Assembly: GCA_963693305.1 (NCBI GenBank)
Contig: OY855905.1
Coordinates: 16,928,237-16,992,236 of the forward strand
Origin: Meandrina meandrites
Lineage: Eukaryota; Cnidaria; Anthozoa; Scleractinia; Meandrinidae
DNA: 64,000 nucleotides
Reading direction: 5' to 3'
The notes below the pieces were generated by a model. It was not told the DNA's origin, did not search any database, and worked only from the letters and a program-made list of their open reading frames with translations. This document shows positions 11,735 to 24,305 of the stretch, piece after piece. The number at the start of each line of letters is the position of its first letter. Position 1 is the first letter of the stretch. Both the position numbers and the translations under genes were made by a program.

Positions 11735-12068
11735 TGCATAAAGCAAAAAATCCTAGGTGAGTACTTTTGCACGGACAGAGTCTGTTTGCACATTAACGAA
11801 TGGTCGCAACTTGCAGATGAAATGCATCTCTTTGATTAGGCCATCCATTTTGTTTTTAGAGATGCGGGCAGTTGAACATTGTGATCGTCCATGTAGTTCT
11901 TGTAAATAGACAACAATTTTTATTTATGTCCATCAACACATTGGTGCAAGTGGCCCTGTATGTAAGCAACATAGCCCGCATCGCTTAGGCCACATTGAAA
12001 TTTGTAAACTAAACATTGACGGGCTTGATTTCTTGCAATTTGAGGTCTTCTTGTTATTTTATTTAATT
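11735..12068 (-). pseudogene. GIY-YIG endonuclease segment of Penelope-like element
   Basis: Minus-strand translation gives CLVYKFQCGLSDAGYVAYI followed by a GHLHQCVDGHK-like stretch. This is the Cys-containing lead plus GYVxY core typical of Penelope GIY-YIG domains. After a stop and frame change a C-terminal block follows (LIKEMHFICKLRPFVNVQ, then TDSVRAKV), matching the usual end of these ORFs. The domain normally nicks target DNA for reverse transcription. Stops and frame changes make it non-functional. Confidence 0.75.
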
Positions 12069-12702
12069 ACCGTTTAGGGCGCCCATCCTTTTTTATAAAA
12101 GTCTTATCATGCCCTTATTCAAGTACGCTGATGTAGTTTGGGGTGACAAGGATAATGTAACTTTAATGTCTAGCCTACAAGTTTTGCAAAATAAGGCGGC
12201 TAAAATAATTTTAGATCGACCACTGTGTTCATCTGTGTCGCATGCATTAGCGACTCTTAGAGGATACCATTAGAGAAAAGGCGTTTCCAGCAAAGATGTG
12301 TGCATGTCTACAAATGTCTAAATGGACTTATAAATCGTGAATTGACTTTAGTGACACAACAACATCAACATAATAAAAACACCAGAAATTAAGTCAATCT
12401 CAGACTCCCCTGCGTCAAGAGAAATTGGGGAAAACAGAGAACCGCCTATCACACAGTTAATGATTTTAATTCTCTTAGCCAGACTATATGAGACTTTGAC
12501 AATATAAATACCGGTATTTTGAAGCAACAGGTTTTTAATTTCTTAATTTAAGTGTTTATAAAATTCTTATTTTTTGTCCTCTTAAGTTTTAACATATTTT
12601 TAACTCAATGTAGATAATTTTAGTTTTCAGTTTTAATCTTCAAGGTGCTTTTTGAAAACCAGTTATGTGTGAAAAAGTCTCCTCATTAAAGATTATTATT
12701 AT
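12069..12702 (+). mobile_element. LINE 3' fragment nested in Penelope element
   Basis: Plus-strand translation from 12087 reads FYKSLIMPLFKYADVVWGD then LQNKAAKIILDRP, the C-terminal end of the RT ORF of a CR1/L2/Jockey-type LINE. After a frameshift near 12268 it continues PLEKRRFQQRCVHVYKCLNG and then NDFNSLSQT. The fragment ends in an ATT microsatellite tail (about 12691-12702), as in L2/CR1-like elements. It interrupts the Penelope ORF between the RT thumb (..VFVSWK) and the block leading to GIY-YIG. Its orientation is opposite to the host element. It is heavily 5'-truncated. Confidence 0.8.
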
Positions 12703-13890
12703 TTATTTCCAGCTGACAAAAACCTGCTGGATTACAGTCTTGGTCTCTAAGTCTAGGTTGTTAAGAGGCTGTTTAACAATGTTTGCTTAGTCTTAGCCTT
12801 TTAAAGGAGGAATGACTCGAGCCATGCTGGTTTTCTCCTGTAGCAAGGGAGTGTGCTGCTGGTCAGATAATCAATGAAGCCCTTGACAGCTGAGTTGAAT
12901 AAGTGCTGAGGGTATTTAAGTTTTGAGAACACATCCTTTAACCGATCACATTCCTGTGAAAAATAGGACCAATCAGACAACAGCCAGTAAGCTCGATACA
13001 ACACGGTGGTAATTAGGCAGCACTTGTATCGACTATCGACATGGTTTTGGTAATGAACGAGGAGTCCGTGTTTGTTGGCTTGGTGTAAACTCTGGTCTCA
13101 ATTCTTGGCGCTACGTTTATTAGCTCAACACCTTCAAAAGGTATAAAGGAATTATTCCCAACATCCATTGTAAATTTTACAGAGGAGTGGCAGTTATGGA
13201 GGGTGTCCAAAAAACTGTCAGCTGAAGCCTTGTTTGGCATAACGTACATATCAACGATAGAAATAGGACACCTTGCCATCCTGATTGTGTTTTTCTTTGA
13301 TGGAGCACGTGAATATGTTTGCTAGTAGGGGTGCAACAGGGGATCCCATTGCAGCCTTATCCGTCTGTTCATAAAGATTCCCATCAAACTGAAAGAGTTG
13401 CCTTTTGGTTGCTGCTCTCAGTAAGTCGACTAGCTGAGATCTAAGGAGGTTCAGTTCATGGCTCTTATTGAACCAATGATCAGTGAATGCCCTGTCAGCC
13501 AATATTGAGATGGTCTTCTCCAAAGGCACATAAGTAAACAGCAAAGTTATGTCGTATGACACCAGGAGATCACCATTGTTGATCACCAGGTCTTGTATTT
13601 CATTAAGGAACTGATAGGTTTCAGTTACATTGTACTGATTGATCTGATCATCCAGCCATTTGCCCAAAGCATAATTATAGGTGTGTGTGGCCAAGAGGAT
13701 TGGGCACATAGCAAGGGTTTTTTTGTGCATCTTTGGTAATCATTATGGGACATCCTTGAGCAACATACTGTATGCTTCATATTGTTTATTGCCATCTTGT
13801 ATGGAATTGAATATCTGTCTTGTTTTAAAGTACATGTCATCTGAAGCGGTCAATATGTTCATCTATGACATAAGTGTGTTGATCTAATTA
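12703..13890 (-). pseudogene. Penelope-type reverse transcriptase remnant
   Basis: The minus-strand frames at 13251-13730, 13013-13279 and 12801-13004 together form a Penelope RT. Visible segments are LLVSYDITLLFTYVPLEKTI (first catalytic Asp region), QLFQFDGNLYEQTDKAAMGS, SPVAPLLANIFTCSIKEK, and ASADSFLDTLHNCHSSVKF downstream of the catalytic site. Where a Y-x-D-D motif is expected (near 13255) there is a stop, a frame change and the sequence SIVDMYVMP, so the active site is lost. The conserved ECDRLKDVFSKLKYP thumb-like block follows. Decayed frames extend upstream to about 13890. Confidence 0.85.
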
Positions 13891-14099
13891 CATGTCAGTG
13901 AATGCCATTAAAAGCTACTGGCTTACAGAAGCAAGCAACTAAAATAAAAACAATTTAATAAGGAAATATAGGTAAAGTGAATAATGTAGCAAATATAAGT
14001 AAAAGAAATAAGTGTTCAATCCTAATACCCAGGTAAAAAGAGAAGCTACTGTATAAACTGTATAGCTTAGCTTTCCATGAAAAACTCAACTTATCATCG
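13891..14099. other. spacer between Penelope remnant and tandem array
   Basis: AT-rich; no gene or repeat boundary resolved. It contains 'gtcagtgaatgccatt' near 13890, a phrase that recurs inside the adjacent array (16220, 18770). Confidence 0.4.
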
Positions 14100-17000
14100 G
14101 AAAGTTGTAATATCCTTTTGTCTTGTATTGTAATTTATTTAAATTTCCTTAGTTGTATAAACGAAATCCACCACTTCCTTTTTCCTTGGATTCTATTTTT
14201 TATGTTTGTTAATTTTACTTTTATTGTATTCCTAGAAATATGAACATTTCGATAACTTTCTTTGTGTCAAAATATCAAGCAGTTTTTTGATGGAGGGAAG
14301 CCCCTTCATTGGTGTACTAAAGGACAGCTGAAAATGATCAGTCAAGTTGGTAATGTGTGTATTGTGGTTCTTGAGAAGGAAAACTTGACTGCCCTAACTT
14401 GCTGATGTTTATTGTGGTCAGTAACTGTTGGTGAAGCTTTATCTTTCCAGCAGTGTGGCTACCTGGCTGACAGACAGTGTGTTCTTCACTTGAAATAATT
14501 GATAAGAAAACAAACTTTAACATTATTGACATGTCACAGAATGCCATAAAATTATTCTGTGAGATTTTCAAGAGATTGTGCTCATCATGGGCACCTGTTT
14601 GTAGAAAAAGACCATGGCAGCAGAACATTTGATGGTATAGTTAGAAAAGTATTGGTTGTTTTGCATATGAAATCAACATCGGGTTGTAGTCTGGGTGACA
14701 ATTAATGATTTTTCTTGCCCTTAAAAAGTAATAAATACTTGTGATCAAGGACAGGCAATAAAAGGAACTACAGCATAACAAGCAGACAAAAACAGATACT
14801 ATAAACGATTTGCACTAAGGGAACTTAGGAAAGTCAACTGAGATAAAAATGAGCCAACATTCCAGACATGTTGTTTAATGCTGAGACTTTCCTTTGCTGA
14901 ATACAATTACAGTGCATATGCTTTATGTAACAAGATGACAGCAACAGCTCGAACTGGGGTTTCAAAAATATTGATCCCAGAATGATATTTTTGTTATCCC
15001 GTTGCCTGCCAAAAATTAAGGTGCGAGATGAAAGAATGTTATATCCCAGTCTTGTCTTTGGATATATTGAAAGGGGAATTATAATTGCCATTGTCCAAGG
15101 TGGTAGAGGCTATATTTCTGGTTTGTTTGTGGGCAACTACTCCGATCTTGGAAGAAAATTTTATGTCAGTAGACAAGTGATAAAGACCTCCTACAAAAAA
15201 GTTGTTGACAGTAGGACAAGAAATTGGCTCAAAATCCCCCACACATGATAGCATCTGATTGGAATGTATTGAATTTCTGAAGAGGATGCCTTATTAAAGA
15301 TATTAAAGATTTGCAATGTTTTAGCTTTCATTTTGTTGGTTTTTTCCTTCAACAACAAAAAACAAAATTCCTTAATTTGTTATGCTGGCTAATGACTGAT
15401 ACAGTCACAATAGAAAGGGAAGTCACCAGAACATCCCATGGTCTGACCAGGACCTCATGCATGTTCACAGTCTGTCGCCTTAGCAGTGGCAGCCATGGGC
15501 AGCTATTTTGGCCTTGTTAGGCTCCATCAGCATGGCATAGCTGTCAGGCATGAGGAAGACCCAAATGTCCTGTACACCTGCCCTTTACTACCTTTACTTT
15601 TCTCTCTGTCTATCCATGTAGCAAACTCCTTTTATCTTTGTAATAGCTCTAGGCATTTAAACAATGCTATCCTTTATAGGTCCAAATAGGAGGATCACTT
15701 ATTGGCGTCAGTGGTAGAATTGTTTGAATATGAGCTAAATACAAAATCTCAATCCTCATTGGATGAGAGGGCTAAGTATGGTGTCTTTGAGACGCATGCT
15801 CTTACTCACATGAGTTAAAAACTATAGTGATACATAAAGCAAGAATTTGAAAAAAATGTAAATAAATAAACATACATAAAAGTTAAAATATTATATTAAT
15901 AGTAATTTGGTATCGTATTCGTCAAAAACAAATGTGACAAACAAAAGCAATCATTAAGTCTTTGAATGATTAGATGGCTTGTGACTCAGTAGAGAAAATG
16001 GCAGGCAATCATTGCAACATAGTAATGCTTAAAGTGAAATGCTCTTCTTTGTGGAAGAGTCAGTGGTTAATACAGCAAGATCTCCTTGATTGTTCCTTGT
16101 CACTTTGCATGGAACTTAACATGAGTCATTTTGTTTAGAAGTATACACTGTATATAGTTCCAAGTGGTTAACAAATACATATAAAATATAAGAATTAAAA
16201 GTGTCAATTTATTGACGCATCAGTGAATGCCATATAATAATTCTTATCAAAAAGATTTAGTTCATGGTCAGTTAATGAGACAGCACAATTTGTTTGGTAT
16301 AGTGAAAAAAAGTTTGCTTTTCTTGTGAAGTGAAACATATTGGTTTGTACTCCAGGTGACAAGAAACAAATTTTTAATATTTGTGACTCTATACAGTCAA
16401 CAAGATATCGGAAACATAAGAAAGCAGACATGAAACCTACACTGTAAACGATATTAAAGAAAGCAACTGGTAAACATCAGTGTCTTTAATGTAGTTTGCT
16501 AGTCTCTTAGTCTATGTAGTTAAACCACCATTCAGCCATTCTAACACATCTGGTCAAAACTGTATGCTATTGACTGCCCCAAGCTTGTGACAGTTTGTGC
16601 TTCTAGTTCATTTTCTAAATGCTGTCCAAAATATTTGAAATCACAAAAGGCTTTTCTCTCCTTAATACAATTGCAATGCATATGCTTGGTGCAAAAAGAT
16701 GACACCAACAGCTGGCTCCAACTCATCATCAAAGGAGATCACAGAGAATCCTGCCATCTATCTTATCCTATCTTATTCTATCCTATCGGATCCTATCATA
16801 TACTATCATATCGTATCCTATCCTATCCTATCCTATCCTATCCTATCCTATCCTATCCTATCCTATCCTATCCTATCCTATCCTATCCTATCCTATCCTA
16901 TCCTATCCCATCTTATCCTAGCCTATCCTAGCCTAGCCTACCCTATCCTATCCTGTCCTGTCCTATCCTATACTATCCTATTCAATCCCATCCTTTCCCA

Positions 17001-18340
17001 TCTTAGCCTATCCTTTCTTATCCTACTCCATTTTATCCTATCCCATCCCATCCATCGTATCCTTTCGTATCATATCCTATCCCATCCCACTATTCTATAC
17101 CTTTACGATCTCATTCTATCCTAATCTATCCTATAATTTAATTCTGGAAATGATACAAAAATATGCACAGCTCATTGTTAGAGGAAATTATCAAGTCAAT
17201 TTAATCCAGTGTAAATGATATGGATTCCGTACACTTTTATGTTTTTCCTTTAAAGTGGACACTGATTTGTTTCCAATCTGTTCTTGACTCTGACTGCTGC
17301 AAAAGATGCTTATAGTCACCTGACTTCTGATGGCAGCATGTTTGTCGGCTAGTAGGTGTGTGGGTTAGTTGGAGCTTGTGTATGGCACAAAAAGGATGAC
17401 AAGTGGATAGGTTTGCTGAATACTGATGTATTTTGTCAAGGCATTGCACTTCTGGGAATGGAAAATTTTCACATTATTCTTCAGGAGGAAGTCTGTTAAG
17501 AGAATAACTTATTATGAATGATACAATGCTGAGAACCTCCAAGGAAACCCATGAAGTGAAAAGATAAGAAATGCTTAGCAAAAGAGACAAATACAACAAA
17601 ACTGGAAAAAGTGCAATGATGTAAGAAATAATAAGTGATATTATACTGAATAGATCATATTAGAAACTAATTTTATTATGGACATTTCTGAGCTTGCATG
17701 TTTGTTTCTTCCTTGAACAAAAGAAATTTGATAACCAGGCTTGTGATTGATACAGGGTTCCCCACTAAAAAATATTGTGGTTCGTCACGGCAAGATAGTA
17801 ATGCTAAAAGTAAACTGCTCTCCTGAGCAAAATATTGTTCATTAATGTACTGGAATTATGCAAGGATCACTTGGACAAACAGCAGCGAAGAGAAGCCGGA
17901 ACTTGGTGTAGATCAGGATCAGCAATTTAAAATAAAACGTTAAACTTGATGCAAGGCTGATCAGACAGCTAAAAAGGTTAAATAAAAATTTTATTGCCCA
18001 ATATTTTGGTTTGGCAAAACTTACCTTCTTCAGGGGCTGAAAAAGCTAAGTAAAAATTGAAATAGGCAGTTACAATATTTGAAACAATACAAACAAAAGG
18101 CTGAAATTTGATTGGTAGACAAACTAAAAAGAAGATACCTGTACAATAGAAAAAGAAGTGCAAACAGAATTAAAATAATTGTAAAAAATATACAGATAAA
18201 AACAGATTGAGTTTTGTGGCGTTTGTTCATTCCATGGCATTCAAGAGTATTGTTGATGATAATTAAGACAGCTTCTTTGGCTTTGCGAAGGTACCAAATA
18301 AACTTTGTAGCTCACTTTTCCACCAAAAAGTTGTTATATT
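14100..18340 (+). repeat. array unit 1
   Basis: First unit of the 4.24-kb array. It includes the TATCC simple-repeat expansion, which the other units lack. A PLE-tail-like phrase (CTTCTTCAGGGGCTGAAAAA) lies near 18025. Confidence 0.6.
16757..17121 (+). repeat. (TATCC)n pentanucleotide array
   Basis: About 365 bp of TATCC/CCTAT repeats: near-perfect from 16805 to 16905, then increasingly degenerate towards 17120. The 5-bp period makes all frames open and gives Ser-Tyr-Pro-Ile-Leu translations (16587-16931, 16699-17124), which are not genes. Confidence 0.95.
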
Positions 18341-21300
18341 CTACTGACTTCTAATGTAAATAAGGAAATCTTTTATTTAAAGTTCCTTAGTTGGATAAAC
18401 CAAATCCACATCTTCCTCTTTCGTTGGATTTTAATTGTTTTTTTTAATGTTTGTTAATTCTACTTTTATTGTTTTCTTAGAAACATGAACATTTCAATAA
18501 CTTTCTTCATGTCAAACAATCAAACAGTTTTTGGATAGAGGGAAGCACCTTCATCAGTGTTAGGACAGCTGAAAATGTGTTGTGGCTCCTGACAATTACA
18601 ACTTGCCTGCCCTAACTTGGTGATGTTTATTGTGGTCATCAACTGTAGGTGAAGTTTTATCTTTCCAACAGTGTTGCTACCTGGCTGACAGCTGATGGTG
18701 TGTTCTTAACTTTAAAGAAGTGATAAGAAAACAAACAAGGCAAACTTTAAAATTATTGACACATCAGGGAATGCCATCAAGTTATTCTTTGATATAATTG
18801 AGAGATTTTGCTTACTAGGTCCAATTTATAGAAAAACAGCCACGGCAGCTTGAGATTAGCTGACACAGTTAGCTTGTTTCACACGTGAAATGCAACATCA
18901 AATTGCAGCTTGAGTGACAATTAATTTGTCTTGCCCTTAAAAAGGTATTTGAATACTTGTGGTCACTGGTAGTCAATAAGAAGATTTGCAACAAAACAAA
19001 CACATGAAAACAGATGCCATAAAGGATTTACACTAAGGGAACTGAGGAAAGTAAACCATGTTAAAAATAAAAATTAAAAAAATTCAGGACATGTTTACTG
19101 CTGAGGCTTTTTTCGGCTCAATACAATTAGAGTGCATATGCTTGATGTAACCAGATGACAACAACCGCTCCCACTGTGGTTCTGCAAAATTTTGTTCATC
19201 TGTTATGCTGGCTTGTGTCTGATGCAGGGTTCCACAGGATGCAAAATGGTTCATCATGGCAAGAATGTAACATCCAAAGTGAAATGGTCTCCTGTGAGGA
19301 AGAGTGTGTACGAGGGCAACAAGAAAACAAGTCACTTGCTTTTAAATTACATGATGTCACAAAGGGTCAACACATGCAACTATAAGAAAACATTTCAAAG
19401 ATTCAAGCTAGAATCATCTTTGTGGACACCACAAAATAATTCTGTCCGATTGTTGAAGCGATTTTGTTTGTAGAAAATGGACCTGTGCAGCACAATATAT
19501 GCTGGTATATGTGAAAGGTATTGCTTTTTTTGTCATATGAAATGCAGGATATCGATTTGTATTCTTGGTGACAATCAATTTGTCTCACACTTTAAGAGCT
19601 CTCAAGATATTGGTAATCCCAGACAATCAATAAAAATCTATAAGATAATACAGACAAGAAAACATACACCATAAGCAATTTTAAGAAGACCACTGCTAAA
19701 AGTCCATTTTTGCAACAGTTTTCTGCCCTGACAATCGGGACACCTTCAATTTGAAGGATTTTATCCGCAATTGCAGTCCTTGAAGCAACAGGATGACTTA
19801 CATGGCTCTTTATCTATCTATTGTTCTACCTTTCTGTCTGTCCATAAATAAAATGTGAAAAGAAGTCACAAAACACATCTCACGGTCTGGCCAGGACCTA
19901 ACGGATGCGCACAACTTATCACATGGGTATATGCCACCGTTTATAGCTGTTATGGCCTTGTTAGGTCTCATCAGCATGACATAGCAATCAGGCCCAAAAG
20001 TAATGTAAACATACCCTTGGTGGCTTAACATTTCTTTCTATCTATTTATCTCTATCTGTTTGTCTGTCTTTCAATGTACTTAAATCTTTGTACCTCTGTA
20101 ATAGGTCTGGGTATTTGAACAATGGTATCCTCGTATAACTCCAGATAAGAGGATAACTCTTAGTGTTTGTGAAGACTTCAAATTATAAACTAACACTGTC
20201 ATGAATCCAACTCCAAATAGGACTTCCCTAACCTTTACTAAACGTAACAGGGTCTTGCCCTTCTTCAGGAGTGTTGAGTATAAATTTAACGAGTGCCAGC
20301 GGTTCAATTTTTTTAATATAAGCTAAATAAAAAATCCCAATGATCATTGGTTGAGATGGTTGCCTGTGGCACCATTCAGACACATGTGGTTACTGACACA
20401 AGACTGAAAAACTACAGTGATGCATGAAGCACAAATTTGAAAAAAAAGTAATTAAATAAACATAAGAATGATTGAATAAAACTAATTAAAAATAACAATA
20501 AAACAAAATTTTATTGAATAAAGAAAGAAAATACAAACAGAAGATTAATACAAGAACTACTAAAAACTTGGTTAGATTAAATTGTTTATGGCCGGCTTTA
20601 GTCTGAAAATTCAGTACTTTTCTTTTTCAATCTAGTAATCTTATAATTTGTTCTCACACTTTCTATGATTGTTAGTGTCATGTTCAATGGCTTTGAAAGT
20701 GTTGGACAGCTAGAATACTTTTCTGACTAACAGAAATATTGGCGTCATGTTGATTGGCTCTTGTGTGGATCCTATTATATCAAACATATTGGTCTTTGCA
20801 TTATACTTGTGATTCCAGACAGTCAACAAAATATCAAAAGCATAATAAACAGACATGAAACATACACCATAATTGATATATGGCAACTGATCAACATAAG
20901 TGTGTTTAAATGTTCTAGTTTGCTAGTCTCCAAGACTATGTAGTTGAACCGACATTCAGCCACTATAACAAAGCTGGTCAAAACTGTATGCTTTTGTCTA
21001 CCCCAAGCTTGTGAACAATTTTTGCAACTAGTCCCCTTTCTAAATGCCTTCTAAAATATTTGAAATCACAAAAACCATGGTCTTTTCCTCATGTATAAAA
21101 CACTGCTATTTGGAATGTGTTGTTTACTGCAAAGGATTTCTCTGCTCAATTCAATTTCAGTGAGTATGCTTCTTGCAACAACTTGACACCAACAGCCTGC
21201 TCCAACTCATCCTCAAGAGAGATAACAGAGAATCAAGCCAGTGGACTTTCGATAATGATAGATAATGGAAAAAGGACTGAGTGGAGTGCAATTTGGTCTG

Positions 21301-22580
21301 TAATCATACAAGTGATTAACAAAACCTGAAGACCCAGTGTAGCAGGAGTCCAATTTGTTTACTCACGAGTATGACTACAGAGAAAATTGGACAATACAAA
21401 GTCCAATATGTATTTAAATTAATCATAAGTATAAAAATATTTGAGCAAAAATTTAGACAAAGCAAAGCATGTTGCGGTGTTATCTTCACTATGACAATAA
21501 GCCATTTTTACAACTGAAGGTTTTGGGAATGTTAAGGAGATTTTAGTCACAATAAGGAACCAAATAAAGAGCATGCCCATTTGTAGAAAATGAACTTTGT
21601 TATTGGACACCTTCATATTGGACACTGTTGTTGGACACTTCAGCTGTGGGTGCTCTAATTTGGCAAGACACAGGGCGTGCTAAGAACCAATCAGAATTAA
21701 GAATGTTGTTATAGTTATAATTAATTCAGAAAGTGTATGGTCATCCTCTTGTTACCTATCTATGAATCCTTTGATCTATCAATTCATCTATCTATGGAGC
21801 TATTTATTACATGTATTTCCCCTAACTATCCAAAAAACAAATAGTGAAGTAACAAAACACATCCCACAGCCTGGTCAGGGCCACACACATTTGAAGAAAA
21901 ACCCGTATCACCTATGCGGTGGCGACAATTGCAGCTGTTTTTGCCTTCCTAGGCCTCATCAGTGGCTTCCATTTACTTCGGGTTTTTCTATTTTCTGTCT
22001 GTCATTGTCTGTCGTTTTATGTTTCTAAAAATTGAAAAATGTTGGGGGAAGTCACAAAACACATCTCGTGGTCTTGCCAGGACCTCATGCATGCGCACAA
22101 CCCATCACCTGGGCAGTGGCAGCCATGGACAGTCAATCCTTGAATCTTTGGGTGTTGACATTCAAACAATGCTATCCTTTTATAAGTCCAAATACGAGGA
22201 TCACTTGTAGCAACCATGGAGGCTTGAAATTATTGAAAAAGATTGTTGAAAATCCAACTTCAAATAGGATTTCCTTTACTCAACGTTTCGGGGTCTTGGC
22301 TTTCTTCAGGAGTGTTAAGTATAAGTGTAATTAGTGTCAACAGTAGAATTCTTTTATATAAAATAAATACAAAATTTTAATCATCATTAGTTAAAATGGC
22401 TATGTGTGGCTTCATCCATGCGCATACACTTACTAAAATAGGTATTGAAGACTATAGTGAAACATGGAGTAAGAATTTAAAAAGATAAATATTTATAAAT
22501 TAAAATATTTGAATAAAATTAAAAATATAATTCGATAGAATAAAAGAATATTTCAATATTCTTTTTTTTTAAAAAAACAC
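18341..22580 (+). repeat. array unit 2
   Basis: Second unit. It contains two copies of an internal block (19864-20470 and 22050-22500, about 2.04-2.19 kb apart), each followed by a phrase of the type 'gggtcttg(c/g)c.ttcttcaggagtg' (near 20250 and 22290) resembling Penelope 3' regions. Confidence 0.6.
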
Positions 22581-23440
22581 AAGTAGGATTATAAATATAT
22601 AAAACATTATGAAGTATATAGTAAATTATACAAGACTTACAGAAATATTATTCAGACTACATTGTTTATGTGTGGCTTCAGTCTGATAATCCAATAATTT
22701 TTGCTGTGTCAATCTAGTAATCTTATTGTTTGTTCTCAATATTTCTATAATTTTCAGTTTCATGTTGTCCCTTAGCAACTTTTTCAGTGTTAATGGCACA
22801 TCATGATGATCAGTCAAGTTTATTAGCTTTGTAGTATGGTGTTGGTGACAAGAAACTTGACTGTCAAAACTGTGATCAGCAACATTAGGTTAAGGTTTAT
22901 GTTTTCAAGATATTTTCCACTGTGGTTGACAGTTGGTGTGATCTTAACTTGAAAGAACTGACAAGGAGAACATGCAACATACGTTCAAGATGTCACATAG
23001 TGATAATATTTGTTGTTAATATGAGCTGTTCAGTATTATCTTACTCATTTTTTCTGTTCTTGCATTAATTACGGTTCTTTTTATAATTCATAAGTCATGT
23101 CTGCATAGCATCTCTAACCTTTTCCTCCATGGCATTACCTTTGAGGTTCTCAATATTACATTATTGATGGTATTTTAGCATCTAGTTCAAAAACAACAAC
23201 AGCAATAAAAAAGAACGAATGATTAAGTCCTTTAAGGAATAGATGACTTGTGACTGATCGTGGATTCCTCAGTAGAAAACATGTCTGGCAATCATGGTAA
23301 TGTAGTAATGCTGAAAGTGAAATTCTCTTCTTTGTGGAAGAGTCACTGTTTTTAGGGCAACAAATCCTTCATTGTTTCTTTCAACTGTGCATGGAATTTA
23401 ATTTAGTCATGCCCTTATTTGACCATGGTACAATTTGCTT
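22581..23440 (+). repeat. array unit 3, partial
   Basis: Matches the start of units 1 and 2 to about 22990. It then jumps to a block (23225-23400) that matches 15950-16140 of unit 1, implying an internal deletion of about 1.2 kb relative to unit 1. Confidence 0.6.
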
Positions 23441-24120
23441 TCAGGACTGAAATTAAAACAACTATATTTTTCTCTCTTTTTTGTCTCAAACATTGTTTTA
23501 ATTATGGATGCCCCTTTATATTTTGTATTAAGCTTTGCAAATTAAAAAAAACTAAGCACAATCATCCATTAGATAATTATCTCAGCCACTTGTTTACTGC
23601 AGTCATTCATACATGTAATTGGAATTTAAAATCTTACCAACACTGGACAATATCCTCACTGAATTATGAAAGTTCCAGTTTATGAGATAAAGATGAAAGA
23701 ATAGAGTTGAAAGAAAGCACAATATTTAATCATCTGAATACTTGCGCCAGTTTTCAACATCTTTTCTGTGCTGTCTGAACACAAAGAGCCATTGTATTGA
23801 CATCAAAGAATTTTACCTCAACACAGTGAGGGACAATACCAGCATAATTGACAGGGACAGTAACTGAAATTTACCTTTATTTAAGGAAACTTATCACATA
23901 AAAAAGAAGGCAGCCCCTAATTATCTATGGCCTAAAGGGGAACCATGAACTGTTGATATGCAAATAATGCAATAACATGTAACGTTAAAAACTTCCAGGC
24001 TTTCTATTTTTTGTCATTGGCTTGATGATGGTTTGAAAGAAACCGAAATTTTGGCTTCGAGTTGAGCTAAATAACTCTGGTGAATAACACCATAACGTTG
24101 TCCTTATTTGGATTAACTTT
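23441..24120. other. no gene recognised
   Basis: One 88-codon frame (23419-23685) without recognisable domain. A phrase near 24020-24055 (GATGATGGTTTGAAAGAAAC then CGAAATTTTGGC) resembles Penelope-type 3' regions, but no RT is adjacent. Confidence 0.4.
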
Positions 24121-24121
24121 T

Positions 24122-24305
24122 AATGACAATGACAATGTCACAGGTAATGGTAAGGGCAATGGTGATGGTAATGGTAATGGCAATGGTAATGGTAATAGCA
24201 ATGACAATGGTAATAGCAATAACAGTGGTAATGGCAATGTCACAGGTAATGGTAAGGGCAATGGTAATGGTAATGGTAATAGCAATGGCAATGGTAGTGG
24301 TAAAT
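24122..24305 (+). repeat. (GGTAAT)n-type hexanucleotide array with 102-bp higher-order repeat
   Basis: Degenerate GGTAAT/GGCAAT hexamers. The phrase CAATGTCACAGGTAATGG occurs at 24133 and 24235, giving a 102-bp (17 x 6) higher-order period. All six frames stay open because the period is a multiple of three; the Gly/Asn- and Leu/Pro-rich frames are not genes. Confidence 0.9.

Larger units (their letters stand above)
11640..13890 (-). mobile_element. Penelope-like retroelement, 5'-truncated, dead
   Basis: On the minus strand a Penelope-type RT (12703-13890) is followed, after a foreign insertion, by a GIY-YIG endonuclease-like segment (11735-12068). RT followed by GIY-YIG is the Penelope/Neptune arrangement. 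A TTCGGCATCATC-type block near 11660 resembles the conserved 3' regions I associate with such elements. The 5' end is incomplete, no flanking repeats were resolved, and the frame is broken several times. Confidence 0.8.
14100..23440 (+). repeat. diverged tandem array, about 4.24-kb unit
   Basis: Long blocks recur at a nearly constant offset. The block starting TTCCTTAGTTG.ATAAAC is at 14144 and 18383 (offset 4239). The GATCAGTCAAGTT block is at 14335 and 22808 (8473, twice 4236). Further pairs: 14880-15120 with 19100-19330, and 16340-16660 with 20780-21070. Smaller blocks also recur within units (15420, 19864 and 22050 with AAGTCAC.A.AACA; 15744, 20335 and 22373). The array is therefore hierarchical. 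Copies differ by many substitutions and indels, so it is old. No open frame is conserved between copies, and the local ORFs are spurious. Confidence 0.8.

Noticed and set aside
16587..17124. Long Ser-Tyr-Pro-Ile-Leu frames
   Set aside because: They are translations of the TATCC pentanucleotide array; a 5-bp period without stops keeps all frames open.
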